Shown here one piece after another: positions 15,461 through 24,133 of a DNA stretch of 46,492 nucleotides (positions are counted from its first letter, which is position 1; each line of letters starts with the position of its first letter). Both the position numbers and the translations under genes were made by a program. Under the pieces are notes generated by a model. The model was not told the origin of the DNA and ran no database searches. It worked only from the letters and a program-made list of their open reading frames with translations. Origin of the DNA: an uncultured Prevotellaceae bacterium (lineage in GTDB: Bacteria > Bacteroidota > Bacteroidia > Bacteroidales > Bacteroidaceae); the NCBI GenBank assembly GCA_902780025.1, contig CACZDV010000025.1, positions 1 to 46,492 on the forward strand, in the 5' to 3' direction.

Positions 15461-17187
15461 TACTGGTATTCGGAGGAACGACGGAAGGGCGTAGGGCGGC
15501 AGAAGTGCTAGAAGAGGCGGGCTCACCATTCTTCTATAGTACGAAGACGGGCGAGCAAGACATCAGCCTGCATTACGGTCAACGTATTGATGGGGCAATG
15601 GATGCTGAGGCCATGCGCTCGTTTTGCAAAGAGCATGAGATTCGCCTTATCGTCGATGCCGCCCATCCCTTTGCCTCGCAACTCCATCAGACAATCGCCG
15701 AGATGGTGCTTCCCGTCATTCGCTACGAACGCATTTATCCGCCTCGCGATGAGGATATCACGTGGATTGACGACTACTCACAAGTTCCTACAGACATCCA
15801 CACGCTACTGGCCACTACGGGTGTTCAGAGCATCAGTAAGCTCAAGTGGTTGGAGGCAAAAGGTGTCAAGGTCGTCTATCGAATCTTGAATCGTGAGAGT
15901 AGCATCGTGCTGGCCCATCAGCAGGGAGCCACCGACAAACAATTATGCTTCTTCCCTGACGTCGTGAAGGCCGATGCCGTATTGATGAAGGAGAGTGGAC
16001 TCAGCGGCGGCTTTTTGGAGAAAGTAGAGGAAGCGCGCAAGTTGGGCATGAAGATTTATGCCATTAAGCGCCCCCAAAGTACACAAAAAGAACCGTCCCT
16101 TTTGTGTACTTGCGACGGGCCACACGGGTTGCGGCGCGCCGTTGAGAAGCTGCTGCCGGAGTTCTTCCCGCTGCATAGCGGATTGACGACGGGCACTTGT
16201 GCTACGGCGGCTGCTATTGCGGCTACTGCGCGACTGACGAAAGGCGAGACGCCTGCGGAGGTGCCTGTCATACTGCCCGATGGCGAGACCATCAACGTGG
16301 CGGTGGGTTATGGTGACGGCTATGCCTATTGCATCAAGGAGGCGGGCGACGATCCTGACGTGACGAATGGCATCGAGGTGAGGGCAAGGGCCCAACTGAG
16401 TGACCAGTTTGAGATTGTCGGCGGCGAGGGCGTTGGTCGCTTCACGCTTCCTGGTTTTGACTATCCTCCTGGCGAGGCCGCCATCAATAAAGGGCCTCGC
16501 GAGATGATGCGAAAGAACGTCGATGCTGAGGTGCGAATAACCATCAGCATCCCTCAAGGCGAGGAAATAGCACGTCGCACCTTCAATCCGCGTTTAGGCA
16601 TTGAGGGCGGCATCTCTATCATCGGCGTCTCGGGCATCGTTAAGCCATTCTCTGAAGAAGCGTTCATCGACAGTATCCGCAAATGTATGACCGTCGCCAA
16701 AGCCTCGGGTGCTGACCGCGTGGTCATCAACAGCGGAGCCAAGAGCGAGCGGTTTCTCAAGAGCCTCTATCCCAACCTTCCCCAACAGGCCTTTGTGCAA
16801 TATGGCAACTACATCGGCGAGACGCTCCGTATGGCTGCTGACCTACAGATTCCCAACATCACCCTCGGCGTCATGCTGGGCAAGGCCGTGAAGCTGGCAG
16901 CAGGCCATCTGGACACCCATAGTCGTAAGACGACGATGGACCTCGACTTCATTCGGCAGATGCTGAAAGAGGCAGGCGTCAATATCGACATTAGCGACAT
17001 CACGCTGGCAAGGGAACTTTGGGACAGGATTCCTGCCGGAGAAATACAGCCGTTCTGCAACGTGGTAATTACTCGCTGTCTGAACCTTTGTCAGCCGTTG
17101 CTGCCACAAGGCCAGCTTGTTATTCTGCTGATTGACGACGACGGAACAATATACTCGCTATCACAGGAGCACCCACAAGGGCGGTAA
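15457..17187 (+). CDS. cbiJ-cbiD: Fused precorrin-6A reductase (CbiJ/CobK) and cobalt-precorrin-5B C1-methyltransferase (CbiD)
   Basis: Residues ~1-220 are CbiJ/CobK, an NADPH-dependent reductase: ILVFGGTTEGRRAAEVL at the N-terminus, IRLIVDAAHPFASQLHQ, and KESGLSGGFLEKVEEARKLG. Residues ~238-576 are CbiD, the C1-methyltransferase: LHSGLTTGTCATAAA, GDDPDVTNGIEV, GRFTLPGFDYPPGEAAINKGP, FNPRLGIEGGISIIGVSG and NYIGETLRMA. The junction contains a 35-bp palindrome (16077-16111) read as STQKEPSLLCTC. Combining steps that are not adjacent in the pathway (CbiD before CbiJ) suggests the fusion serves stoichiometry or channelling. The 3' end overlaps the convergent btuC gene by 68 bases. Confidence 0.95.
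   Translation: MILVFGGTTEGRRAAEVLEEAGSPFFYSTKTGEQDISLHYGQRIDGAMDAEAMRSFCKEHEIRLIVDAAHPFASQLHQTIAEMVLPVIRYERIYPPRDEDITWIDDYSQVPTDIHTLLATTGVQSISKLKWLEAKGVKVVYRILNRESSIVLAHQQGATDKQLCFFPDVVKADAVLMKESGLSGGFLEKVEEARKLGMKIYAIKRPQSTQKEPSLLCTCDGPHGLRRAVEKLLPEFFPLHSGLTTGTCATAAAIAATARLTKGETPAEVPVILPDGETINVAVGYGDGYAYCIKEAGDDPDVTNGIEVRARAQLSDQFEIVGGEGVGRFTLPGFDYPPGEAAINKGPREMMRKNVDAEVRITISIPQGEEIARRTFNPRLGIEGGISIIGVSGIVKPFSEEAFIDSIRKCMTVAKASGADRVVINSGAKSERFLKSLYPNLPQQAFVQYGNYIGETLRMAADLQIPNITLGVMLGKAVKLAAGHLDTHSRKTTMDLDFIRQMLKEAGVNIDISDITLARELWDRIPAGEIQPFCNVVITRCLNLCQPLLPQGQLVILLIDDDGTIYSLSQEHPQGR
16077..16111. repeat. 35-bp palindrome inside cbiJ-cbiD
   Basis: AAGTACACAAAA (16077-16088) and TTTTGTGTACTT (16100-16111) form a perfect 12-bp inverted repeat with an 11-base loop (AGAACCGTCCC). 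It lies at the end of the CbiJ domain and is translated in frame. I recall this palindrome as dispersed in Prevotella genomes, but that needs a search. Confidence 0.9.
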
Positions 17188-18142
17188 CTGAGTTGACGGG
17201 CAGGGCACCCTCGAAGCCCGGCATGCGGGCGACGAAATTGCAGAAGAGGGCGAGTACGGCACCACAAAGGGCGGTGGCAGGCATCAGGACGCGGTGGTCG
17301 CTGGTGCGGAAGATGGCTCGGGCAAGATGGGGGACCGCCAGGCCAATGAACATGATGGGACCGCAATAAGCGGTAACGATGGCCACAAGAATGCCCGAAG
17401 AGACAATGACCAGCATCCGGCTGCGACGGATGTTCAAGCCGAGGTTGGCGGCATAGTTGTCGCCCAGCAGCATAAGGTTCATAGGCTTTACCAGCAGGCA
17501 GGCCAAGGGCAGCAGGATGCACATGAGACAGATGAACAGCACCATCTCGTCGCCGCTGACACGACTGAACGAGCCCAGGCCCCAGACCACGAAAGCCTTC
17601 ACGTCCTCTTCGGGCGACAGGAATTTCAATACGCCAATCACGGCGTTGGCCAAGTAGCCTATCATCACGCCTATTATCAATAACGTGACGTTGCCCTTCA
17701 CCTTCTGTGAAATCCAGAGAATCAGCGTCAGCACGGCCAAGGCTCCCACGATGGCTGCCACACTCATGGCGGCGTCACCCAGATAACCCAGTCGTGAAAG
17801 CGCTACCCCGCCAATACGTCCTGACAACAAAACCACAAACGCCACGCCGAGGGCAGAACCATTGCTGATACCTAGGACGGAGGGACCTGCCAGCGGATTA
17901 CGGAAGACGGTCTGCATCTGTAGTCCGCTGACAGCAAGCCCTGCACCCGCAACGATGGCCGTCAAGGCCTGAGGCAGTCGGCTGCTGAAGATGATGTTCG
18001 TCCAAATCTCGTTGGAATCATCGCCCATCAGGACGCGGCAAACGTCTGCCACAGGTATCTTAACGGAACCGATGAGCAGGTTGACCACCATCAGCACAAT
18101 GATGGCCACAACGAGGGCGACGAATAGTGAGACACGTTTCAT
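17120..18142 (-). CDS. btuC: FecCD-family ABC permease, BtuC-like
   Basis: A 340-residue polytopic permease of the FecCD/BtuC family, with about ten membrane segments. Family motifs: AGAGLAVSGLQMQTVFRNPLAGPS, GALAVLTLILWISQ, VVWGLGSFS, YAANLGLNIRRSRML and CGPIMFIGLAVPHLARAIF. It is the third gene of cobB-btuF-btuC and overlaps btuF by 4 bases. Location beside cobalamin genes argues for cobamide or cobinamide import, but heme or siderophore import is possible on sequence alone. No ATPase gene follows; the 3' end instead overlaps the convergent cbiJ-cbiD by 68 bases, so a btuD is not cotranscribed. Confidence 0.88.
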   Translation of the reverse strand: MKRVSLFVALVVAIIVLMVVNLLIGSVKIPVADVCRVLMGDDSNEIWTNIIFSSRLPQALTAIVAGAGLAVSGLQMQTVFRNPLAGPSVLGISNGSALGVAFVVLLSGRIGGVALSRLGYLGDAAMSVAAIVGALAVLTLILWISQKVKGNVTLLIIGVMIGYLANAVIGVLKFLSPEEDVKAFVVWGLGSFSRVSGDEMVLFICLMCILLPLACLLVKPMNLMLLGDNYAANLGLNIRRSRMLVIVSSGILVAIVTAYCGPIMFIGLAVPHLARAIFRTSDHRVLMPATALCGAVLALFCNFVARMPGFEGALPVNSVTALVGAPVIASILFRRRQSAE

Positions 18143-19254
18143 TTCAGCAGTCGGTAGTACGTTGGTTTGTAGTCAGGCTCAACGAGTTCGGGATGGAAGA
18201 CGGCCACGAAGTCCTTCAGCAGCACGTCGGGCTGGACGGGCGAAATCTCATAGTAGGGCTGCTGCTTCATGTTGCAAAAGATGACCTTGCGCTCCTTGAA
18301 CGCCTGGAAGAGTTCGTTGCGAGGCTCCGAGGCCTTCAGCGCCTCGTAGGAGAACTCGCCTGGGAAACTGTTGAGGATGCGCCAGTAGTCGGCCTTGGCA
18401 GCAAGGGAATAAAGCTTCTCGAACTCCAGGTCCTCGCCCGCCGTCTCATCGTCGTTGATGACGTACTCGGCACCCGCATCGCGGAATATCTGTGCCAGGT
18501 AGTTCTTGCCGCCAACAGCATGCCAGTTGCCGTAATGCATCTCGCCGCTGAATACCGTGGGGCGTTGCTCCACCTCGGCCGCTTTCTCTTTCAGGCTATT
18601 ATAGCGTTGCTCAATGCCCGCAAACGTCTCGTTGGCCTCGCGTTCCTTGCCGATAAACATACCCACGAACTTCATCCATTCGGCCTGTCCTAACGGGTCG
18701 AGCTCCTGATAGCCCAGATGTGGCACCAGCAGGATGCCCGTCTCCTTGATGGCTTCGTAGCCGCCCCGTTTGGAGGGCGAGATGAATATCAGGTCAGGAT
18801 TGGCAGCCAGCACCAGCTCTGTGTCGAAATTGCCCTCCATCCCAATCTTCACGATGCGTCCGTCTTTCACACGTTGCAGGATGTCCTCGTTGAAGAGGTT
18901 CTTTGTACCCGTGATTCCCTTCACCACGTCGTGGGCATCAAGCGCGGTGAAGTTCGACAGCTGCAACGACGTCATGCAGATGGTGCTCTTGATAGGCACA
19001 CGGACCTTCACGTAGCCGTCGGGTACTTGAACGTCATTGCTGCGTACCAAGGCAAAGCGCTCCTTCTGGCCCACGCTGACCAGCCGGACGTCCGCAGAGT
19101 CGCGGACGCTGAAGCCTGTGGCATACTTGACGTCGATAGCGACGACGGAATCAGCAGAAGCTTCGGCTTCCGTTTGCTGCGACTTGCCACCCTTTCCTGT
19201 GCAGGCGCAAAGCAGCATGGCGATGGTTAAGAGACAAAACGTTTTCTTCATCAT
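18139..19254 (-). CDS. btuF: BtuF-like substrate-binding lipoprotein
   Basis: A 371-residue periplasmic-binding protein of the BtuF/FhuD class, anchored as a lipoprotein (FCLLTIAMLLCAC). Typical features are the helix-separated two lobes with IKSTICMTSLQLSNFTALDA, GMEGNFDTELVLAANPDLIF, VPHLGYQELDPLGQAEWMKF and FSGEMHYGNWHAVGGKNYLAQIF (that last stretch covers the second lobe). The pattern ELDPLGQAEW is shared with the second BtuF-like protein at 29756-30898 (MTSPLGRAEW-type), so both likely bind related ligands. It overlaps cobB by 4 bases and btuC by 4 bases. Confidence 0.87.
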   Translation of the reverse strand: MMKKTFCLLTIAMLLCACTGKGGKSQQTEAEASADSVVAIDVKYATGFSVRDSADVRLVSVGQKERFALVRSNDVQVPDGYVKVRVPIKSTICMTSLQLSNFTALDAHDVVKGITGTKNLFNEDILQRVKDGRIVKIGMEGNFDTELVLAANPDLIFISPSKRGGYEAIKETGILLVPHLGYQELDPLGQAEWMKFVGMFIGKEREANETFAGIEQRYNSLKEKAAEVEQRPTVFSGEMHYGNWHAVGGKNYLAQIFRDAGAEYVINDDETAGEDLEFEKLYSLAAKADYWRILNSFPGEFSYEALKASEPRNELFQAFKERKVIFCNMKQQPYYEISPVQPDVLLKDFVAVFHPELVEPDYKPTYYRLLK

Positions 19255-20531
19255 ATCTGATACAAATGGGTATAACTGGCTAATACATTTTTATAGCGGA
19301 ACACGGGCGTGGGGACGGGACGGCCCTTGGCATCATAGACCTGAGCGATGCTTTCAGGCACCTCGCCCAGGAACTGGGTGTAGTGGAACTCATGTCCACG
19401 ATATTCCCTGCCGTCGAGCACGAAGCGCCGATAGCCCAACGAGAGTTTGCGGTCGGCCTTGCGGGCTGTGATGCTGTAGGGCAGGACGCCACACATCGGG
19501 TATTCGCCGTCGTCCGTGACGATACTCCTGCAAAGGTACATCATACCGCCACACTCCGCTACCATCCTGCCTCCCTGTTCCGCATAGTCCTTAATGGCCT
19601 TGCGGCAGGCTTCGTTGGCCACCAATGCCTCCAAATGCTTCTCAGGATAGCCTCCGGGCAGGTAGAGCATGTCGATGTCCGAGCAATCAGGGACTTCTGT
19701 TTCGGGGTTAAAAAAGCGGACAAATTCAAATCTGTCGAGCGTCTCCTGATAGAGGAAGGAAAAGCCCTCGGAATTGTGCGCCGAGAGGACTCGGAGTTTA
19801 GTCGGAGTAAACTCGGAGTTTACCCGGAGTAAACCCGGAGTTTGCCCGGAGTAAACTCCAAGTGCCAGAAAACGGTCTAAATCGAGTGCTTTTTCCAAAA
19901 TTTCCGTCAGGTCGCCTTCGACGGGAGAGGTGGTATTATTATTTGACAAATTCGAGAAGTCGAGTCCTAAGTATCGCGACCCCTGATCCAACGCTGCCGA
20001 CTTAGGCAGACAGCCGAGGCACGCAATCTGAAGGTCGTCGCAAACCTGCCGCAGCATCTGGGCATGCCGTTCAGACCCCACCTTATTAAATATAACACCC
20101 GCTATGCGGACGTCCCGTCTGAAGTGGATGAACCCTGACAACAGCGCGGCCATCGAGTAGGCAGCCGACTTGGCATCGACCACCAGGACCACAGGAACGT
20201 CCAGTATGCGGGCAATTTCATAGGAAGAACCTCGTTCGCGGTCATAGCCGTCGAAGAGTCCCATCATGCCCTCGATGATGCAGACGTCGGCATCGGCACC
20301 ATAACGGGCAAACAACTGCTGAACGTGCTCAGGTGTAGCCATAAACGTATCGAGGTTGATGCTGGGCCGTCCGCATACTGCTTCATGGAACTTGGTGTCG
20401 ATATAGTCAGGGCCGCACTTGAACGGCTGCACCTTCATTCCCCGCTTCGTCAGCAACGCCATCAGCCCTCTGGCAATCGTTGTTTTGCCAGAGCCGCTCA
20501 TGGGGGCTGCTATTAGAAATCGGGATTTCAT
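19251..20531 (-). CDS. cobB: Cobyrinic acid a,c-diamide synthase CobB/CbiA with repeat-encoded insert
   Basis: CobB amidates the a and c side chains of cobyrinic acid using ATP and glutamine. The N-terminal synthetase domain has the P-loop APMSGSGKTTIARG (residues ~8-21), CGPDYIDTKFH, VCIIEGMMGLFDGYD and SAAYSMAALLSG. The C-terminal class I amidotransferase domain is intact here, unlike in cobQ: YLPGGYPEKHLEAL, nucleophile Cys in MVAECGGMMYLC near residue 326, and GHEFHYTQF. Between the domains an 11-bp tandem repeat (19790-19855) encodes about 22 residues (VYSGQTPGLLRVNSEF). Length 426. The ATG sits only four bases past a TAATTTTG box, so the mRNA may be leaderless. It is divergent from the riboswitch-controlled operon. 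Confidence 0.95.
   Translation of the reverse strand: MKSRFLIAAPMSGSGKTTIARGLMALLTKRGMKVQPFKCGPDYIDTKFHEAVCGRPSINLDTFMATPEHVQQLFARYGADADVCIIEGMMGLFDGYDRERGSSYEIARILDVPVVLVVDAKSAAYSMAALLSGFIHFRRDVRIAGVIFNKVGSERHAQMLRQVCDDLQIACLGCLPKSAALDQGSRYLGLDFSNLSNNNTTSPVEGDLTEILEKALDLDRFLALGVYSGQTPGLLRVNSEFTPTKLRVLSAHNSEGFSFLYQETLDRFEFVRFFNPETEVPDCSDIDMLYLPGGYPEKHLEALVANEACRKAIKDYAEQGGRMVAECGGMMYLCRSIVTDDGEYPMCGVLPYSITARKADRKLSLGYRRFVLDGREYRGHEFHYTQFLGEVPESIAQVYDAKGRPVPTPVFRYKNVLASYTHLYQI
19790..19855. repeat. 11-bp alternating tandem repeat, copy 2, inside cobB
   Basis: Six exact 11-bp units alternate CTCGGAGTTTA and GTCGGAGTAAA forms (CCCGGAGTAAA, CCCGGAGTTTG also seen). The period and TTTA/AAA alternation match the array at 163-239. 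It is placed in the linker between the two CobB domains. Confidence 0.9.
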
Positions 20532-20535
20532 GCTG

Positions 20536-20566
20536 CAAAATTAGAAAAAAAGTCGGAAAATATGCA
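20536..20566 (-). promoter_or_regulatory. Promoter of cobB-btuF-btuC, near-leaderless
   Basis: TAATTTTG on the minus strand (20543-20536) is a perfect -7 element and the ATG follows after four bases. The -33 position falls in the palindrome ATGCAT (20562-20567), which also sits at the -33 position of the divergent riboswitch promoter. The -33 match is weak. Confidence 0.6.
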
Positions 20567-20593
20567 TTATTATCTAAAAAAGTTGTATCTTTG
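20563..20593 (+). promoter_or_regulatory. Promoter of the first riboswitch operon
   Basis: TATCTTTG (20586-20593) is a perfect -7 element placed about 10 bases before the riboswitch. The -33 element is weak and overlaps that of cobB. Confidence 0.65.
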
Positions 20594-20603
20594 CAAGCGA
20601 TAA

Positions 20604-20763
20604 AGGCAATCTGGTGGCTGTAGCCGCCTGATGCAAGGGAATCCGGTGAGAGTCCGGAACTGTACCTGCAGCTGTAATCCTCGCTCAAGAGGTCTGCTTG
20701 TATAACGCCACTGGCGCATGTCGGGAAGGTAAAGCAGACTGGGGAAAGTCAGAAGACCTGCCT
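20604..20763 (+). promoter_or_regulatory. Cobalamin riboswitch 1
   Basis: A B12-sensing RNA. Conserved parts are present in order: the closing stem AGGCA (20604-20608) with TGCCT (20759-20763), CCGGTGAGAGTCCGGAACTG, the CAGCTGTAA core, the B12 box GCCACTG (20707-20713) with GGGAAGG (20723-20729), and AGTCAGAAGACCTG near the 3' end. It lies 54 bases before the TonB receptor start. Control is likely by masking translation initiation, since I see no strong terminator hairpin between it and the gene. Confidence 0.95.
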
Positions 20764-20817
20764 GTTAACGATAATACGGCCGTTCAGGAGTTAGCGGCGC
20801 GGAAATGGAAACTATTG

Positions 20818-22965
20818 ATGAATCTAAGACAGAAACTGGCTTTTGGCCTTTGGCTGTTGGTTGTCGGTATGCAGGGTCAATCTATATGGCGCACCGATAG
20901 TCTGCAGGAAGTGGTGGTGACGGGTACTGGTACGCAGCACCTGCTGAAGGATGCGCCCGTACAGACGGAGGTCATCACCTCGAAGATGCTGAAGAATTAC
21001 GGTGGACGAAGCCTGGAGGACATCCTGAGCGGCCTGACCTCATCGTTCTCCTTCAGCGAGGACGATATGGGCTCACAGATGCAGCTCAACGGATTGGGCA
21101 ATTCGTATATTCTGGTGCTGATCGACGGCAAGCGCATTCACGGAGACGTGGGCGGGCAGAACGACCTGAGCCTCATCGACCCTCAGAACATCGAGAAGAT
21201 TGAGATAGTGAAGGGAGCCTCGTCGGCACTCTACGGCTCGGATGCCATCGCTGGCGTGGTGAACATCATTACCAAGAAGCACAACGAGGGACTGCTCATT
21301 GAGAATAGCACCCGTGGCGGCAGCTATGGCGACCTGCGCCAGCATAATGGACTGGGATTGGCCATCGGAAGGCTGAGGAGCTACACGAACTTTCAGCTGC
21401 AACACTCTGATGGTTGGCAGAACACGGCTACCGAGGATCCGCGCCAGACGGAATTCCTTATTGAGGACTCACGCAACAAGACCGTGAACCGCCACACCAA
21501 CTGGCAGGTGTCGGAGCGGTTGACCTACGAGCCCCTGAAAGGACTGGAACTCTATGCCGACGGAAGCACTTACTGGAAACGCATCTACCGTCCGAGCGGC
21601 AAATACTCCGTTGATATGAAGTTCTACGACTTGGAGTATCGTAACCAGAGTCTCGCAGGTGGAGGCAAGTGGCAATTGAACAAGACCGACGAGGTGACAC
21701 TCGACGTCAACTTCGACCGTCACGCGTACTATTATTATTATACGGCAGAATGGGCGATGGGTGACGGACTGGACCCAAAGGGGAATTTCACAACCTATTA
21801 TCCCTATTTCCGTGACGACGAAGCGCTACAGAGCGACCAGCGTCGCACGATGGCTCACCTGAAGGGCATTTTCATGCTGCCCTACAACAACCGACTGAGC
21901 GGTGGACTGGAGTGGCGCTACGATTATCTGAAGGCACCGATGCGCGTGGAAGGAGGCAAGGCTACTGACCACACGGAGGCCGCATACGTGCAGGATGAGT
22001 TCAGCTACACTTTCAACAAGAGAGTGGCAGCCAACGTCACAGGCGGCCTGCGGTTGAATCATAACGGACAGTTTGGCTACCGTCTGACCCCCAAGGTTTC
22101 GGGAATGCTCTCCATAGGCAACGACTTCCGCCTTCGTGCTACCTGGAGTCAGGGGTTCAAGACACCTACGCCCAAAGAGCAGCACTATCGTTATGTGAAG
22201 TACATGAGCGGCACCTATCTATATATAGGTAATGAGAACCTGACGCCCCAGACCTCAAACTACTACGCCGTCAGCGGCGAGTACAACTGGCAGGGACTGA
22301 ACGTGACGGTGACGGGCTATCTGAACAACGTGGACAATATGATAACGCTGGTAACCATCCCCAACACACAGGCTCCAGCAGACTATATCGTGACCTACGA
22401 CCCCAAGAAGACACGACAGTACCAGAACTTAGAGTCGGCCAAGACCAAGGGTGTCGACGTCAGCCTGCGCTACCGCATCAGCCGCGACTGGATGCTGGGC
22501 GGCAGCTACAGCTATTTGGATACCGACGCGGAGCAATATGACACGACGCACGACCGGCTTAAGGATGTCGTCATCGACGGCACCGCCCATCACAAAGGCA
22601 GCTGGTTTGCCACTTGGAATCATGATGTCTCGGAAGCCTGTCGTTTAGGCGCAGGTCTCTATGGTCGCATGTCGAGCAAGCGCTATTACCAAATCGACGG
22701 CGATGGCAAGGGCTATCAGATCTGGCGCTTCTCTACTAACTACGAACGGCCCTTCAGCAAGAAGCTGACAATCCGCTTGGAGGCAGGTGTAGACAATATT
22801 TTCGACTATGTTGACACCACGCCACACGGACTCCACCTGGGTACTACCACACCAGGCCGCACCATCTACGGTACGCTGACCATCCGCTTCGCACAAGGCA
22901 AGAAACTCAAGTTTTCTAACAATAACAAGTTTAATTCTAAATCTAACGACAATGAACAAGATTAA
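20818..22965 (+). CDS. btuB: TonB-dependent receptor, BtuB-like, under riboswitch 1
   Basis: An outer-membrane receptor of about 715 residues that imports its ligand using TonB energy. The ATG at 20818 begins a signal peptide (LAFGLWLLVVGMQGQ); a longer open frame upstream crosses the riboswitch and is rejected. A TonB-box-like segment (LQEVVVTGTGT) precedes the plug (ALYGSDAIAGVVNIITKK) and a 22-strand-type barrel (RLRATWSQGFKTPTPKEQHY, VDNIFDYVDTTP, and a C-terminal strand with GRTIYGTLTIRF). Riboswitch control supports a corrinoid ligand. It is paralogous to the receptor at 24134-26248 (both have NGLGN.YIL.LI.G). It overlaps cbiK by 14 bases. An Asn/Lys-rich tail follows the last barrel strand, which is unusual for a receptor and may be a read-through extension. 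Confidence 0.9.
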   Translation: MNLRQKLAFGLWLLVVGMQGQSIWRTDSLQEVVVTGTGTQHLLKDAPVQTEVITSKMLKNYGGRSLEDILSGLTSSFSFSEDDMGSQMQLNGLGNSYILVLIDGKRIHGDVGGQNDLSLIDPQNIEKIEIVKGASSALYGSDAIAGVVNIITKKHNEGLLIENSTRGGSYGDLRQHNGLGLAIGRLRSYTNFQLQHSDGWQNTATEDPRQTEFLIEDSRNKTVNRHTNWQVSERLTYEPLKGLELYADGSTYWKRIYRPSGKYSVDMKFYDLEYRNQSLAGGGKWQLNKTDEVTLDVNFDRHAYYYYYTAEWAMGDGLDPKGNFTTYYPYFRDDEALQSDQRRTMAHLKGIFMLPYNNRLSGGLEWRYDYLKAPMRVEGGKATDHTEAAYVQDEFSYTFNKRVAANVTGGLRLNHNGQFGYRLTPKVSGMLSIGNDFRLRATWSQGFKTPTPKEQHYRYVKYMSGTYLYIGNENLTPQTSNYYAVSGEYNWQGLNVTVTGYLNNVDNMITLVTIPNTQAPADYIVTYDPKKTRQYQNLESAKTKGVDVSLRYRISRDWMLGGSYSYLDTDAEQYDTTHDRLKDVVIDGTAHHKGSWFATWNHDVSEACRLGAGLYGRMSSKRYYQIDGDGKGYQIWRFSTNYERPFSKKLTIRLEAGVDNIFDYVDTTPHGLHLGTTTPGRTIYGTLTIRFAQGKKLKFSNNNKFNSKSNDNEQD

Positions 22966-24124
22966 GTACTTCGTGATGGCATTCGTAGCAGTATGCCTCA
23001 CAGCAGGTTTCTATTCCTGCAGCAAAGACGACGACCCTGAAATCATTGAGAAAATCATTGAGAAAAAGGACACCGTCATCGTTGAAAAGAAAGACACCGT
23101 GGAGGTGCCACAGAACAACAACTGGTCGCGCTACCAGGCTCTCGTCACGGCTGATGTGAAAGCCCAGAAGAAACACGACAAGGTCATCCTGCTCGTGGCC
23201 TTCGGTTCCACCTGGGAGCAGGCCTTTAATGCCTTCGACGCCACCGTCAATGCCTACAAGGCAGCTTTCCCGAAATATGATGTATTCCTGAGCTACTCGT
23301 CGGCTATCTGCATCAACCGTGCTGCTGCAGGTGAGAATGGCGTGACGCGTAACTACTATGCTCCTCCCTTCTGGCTCAACGCTTTTGCCGATTACGAGGT
23401 GAAGTATGATGAGATCGTGGTGCAGTCGCTGCAGGTCATCCCCGGCGAGGAGTACACACGCGTCATCAACTATATCAAGGATTTCGCCAACAACTCAAAC
23501 GGTGACCTCGACGATGAGTATCTGGCCGGCGTTTCCATCAAGCTCGGTGTGCCCCTGCTGCAGGATGCCGAAGTCGATGTGCCCCTCGTGGCTCAGATTC
23601 TTGATGCCAGCTATTCCGACAAGGCTGCTCAGGGCGTCGTTGCCTTCATGGGTCACGGCAACCCCGACGAGTATGATACCTACAAGGCCAATGTCCGCTA
23701 TACACAGCTGGAAGAGGCCCTGCAAAAGATCAACAAGAACTACTTCGTGGGTACTGTCGATATGATGGACAACTTCAAGACCAACGTCTATGAGCGTATG
23801 AAGGCTGCCGGCATCACCAGCGGCAAGGTGTTCCTGCACCCGCTAATGGCCATCGACGGCGATCATGGTCACAACGACATGGGCGGCGATGATGACGACA
23901 ACTGGGTAGACGGCGTAGGCTTCACTCCCAACGAGGAGGGCGAAGTAGAGGACACCTCGTGGAAGATGTACTTCCGCCACCTTGGCTTCGACTGTCCCGA
24001 GGAGAACGTCATACACCTTGGTCTGCTCGAACTGCAGAACATCCGCCAGGTATGGATGAAGCACACAGAGGAAGCCATCGCCGGTGAACCTCTCGACTAC
24101 TACCACTCAAAGAACCCTGAGTAA
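22952..24124 (+). CDS. cbiK: Lipoprotein form of sirohydrochlorin cobaltochelatase CbiK
   Basis: CbiK inserts cobalt into sirohydrochlorin in the anaerobic pathway. Here the chelatase domain (residues ~60-390) follows a lipoprotein signal (FVAVCLTAGFYSC) and a charged repeat stalk (EKIIEKKDTVIVEKKDTVE), so the enzyme is exported and anchored. Core features: KVILLVAFGSTWEQAFNAFD, SLQVIPGEEYTRVINYI, the metal-site His in FMGHGNPDEYD near 235, and LHPLMAIDGDHGHNDM near 298-312 with several His/Asp. A short insert (VDGVGFTPNEEGEVED) follows. Exported CbiK has been described in Desulfovibrio as CbiKp, a periplasmic tetrapyrrole-binding chelatase. Position between two TonB receptors suggests metal or tetrapyrrole handling outside the cytoplasm rather than cytoplasmic biosynthesis. 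Confidence 0.92.
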   Translation: MNKIKYFVMAFVAVCLTAGFYSCSKDDDPEIIEKIIEKKDTVIVEKKDTVEVPQNNNWSRYQALVTADVKAQKKHDKVILLVAFGSTWEQAFNAFDATVNAYKAAFPKYDVFLSYSSAICINRAAAGENGVTRNYYAPPFWLNAFADYEVKYDEIVVQSLQVIPGEEYTRVINYIKDFANNSNGDLDDEYLAGVSIKLGVPLLQDAEVDVPLVAQILDASYSDKAAQGVVAFMGHGNPDEYDTYKANVRYTQLEEALQKINKNYFVGTVDMMDNFKTNVYERMKAAGITSGKVFLHPLMAIDGDHGHNDMGGDDDDNWVDGVGFTPNEEGEVEDTSWKMYFRHLGFDCPEENVIHLGLLELQNIRQVWMKHTEEAIAGEPLDYYHSKNPE

Positions 24125-24133
24125 TCTCTCTCA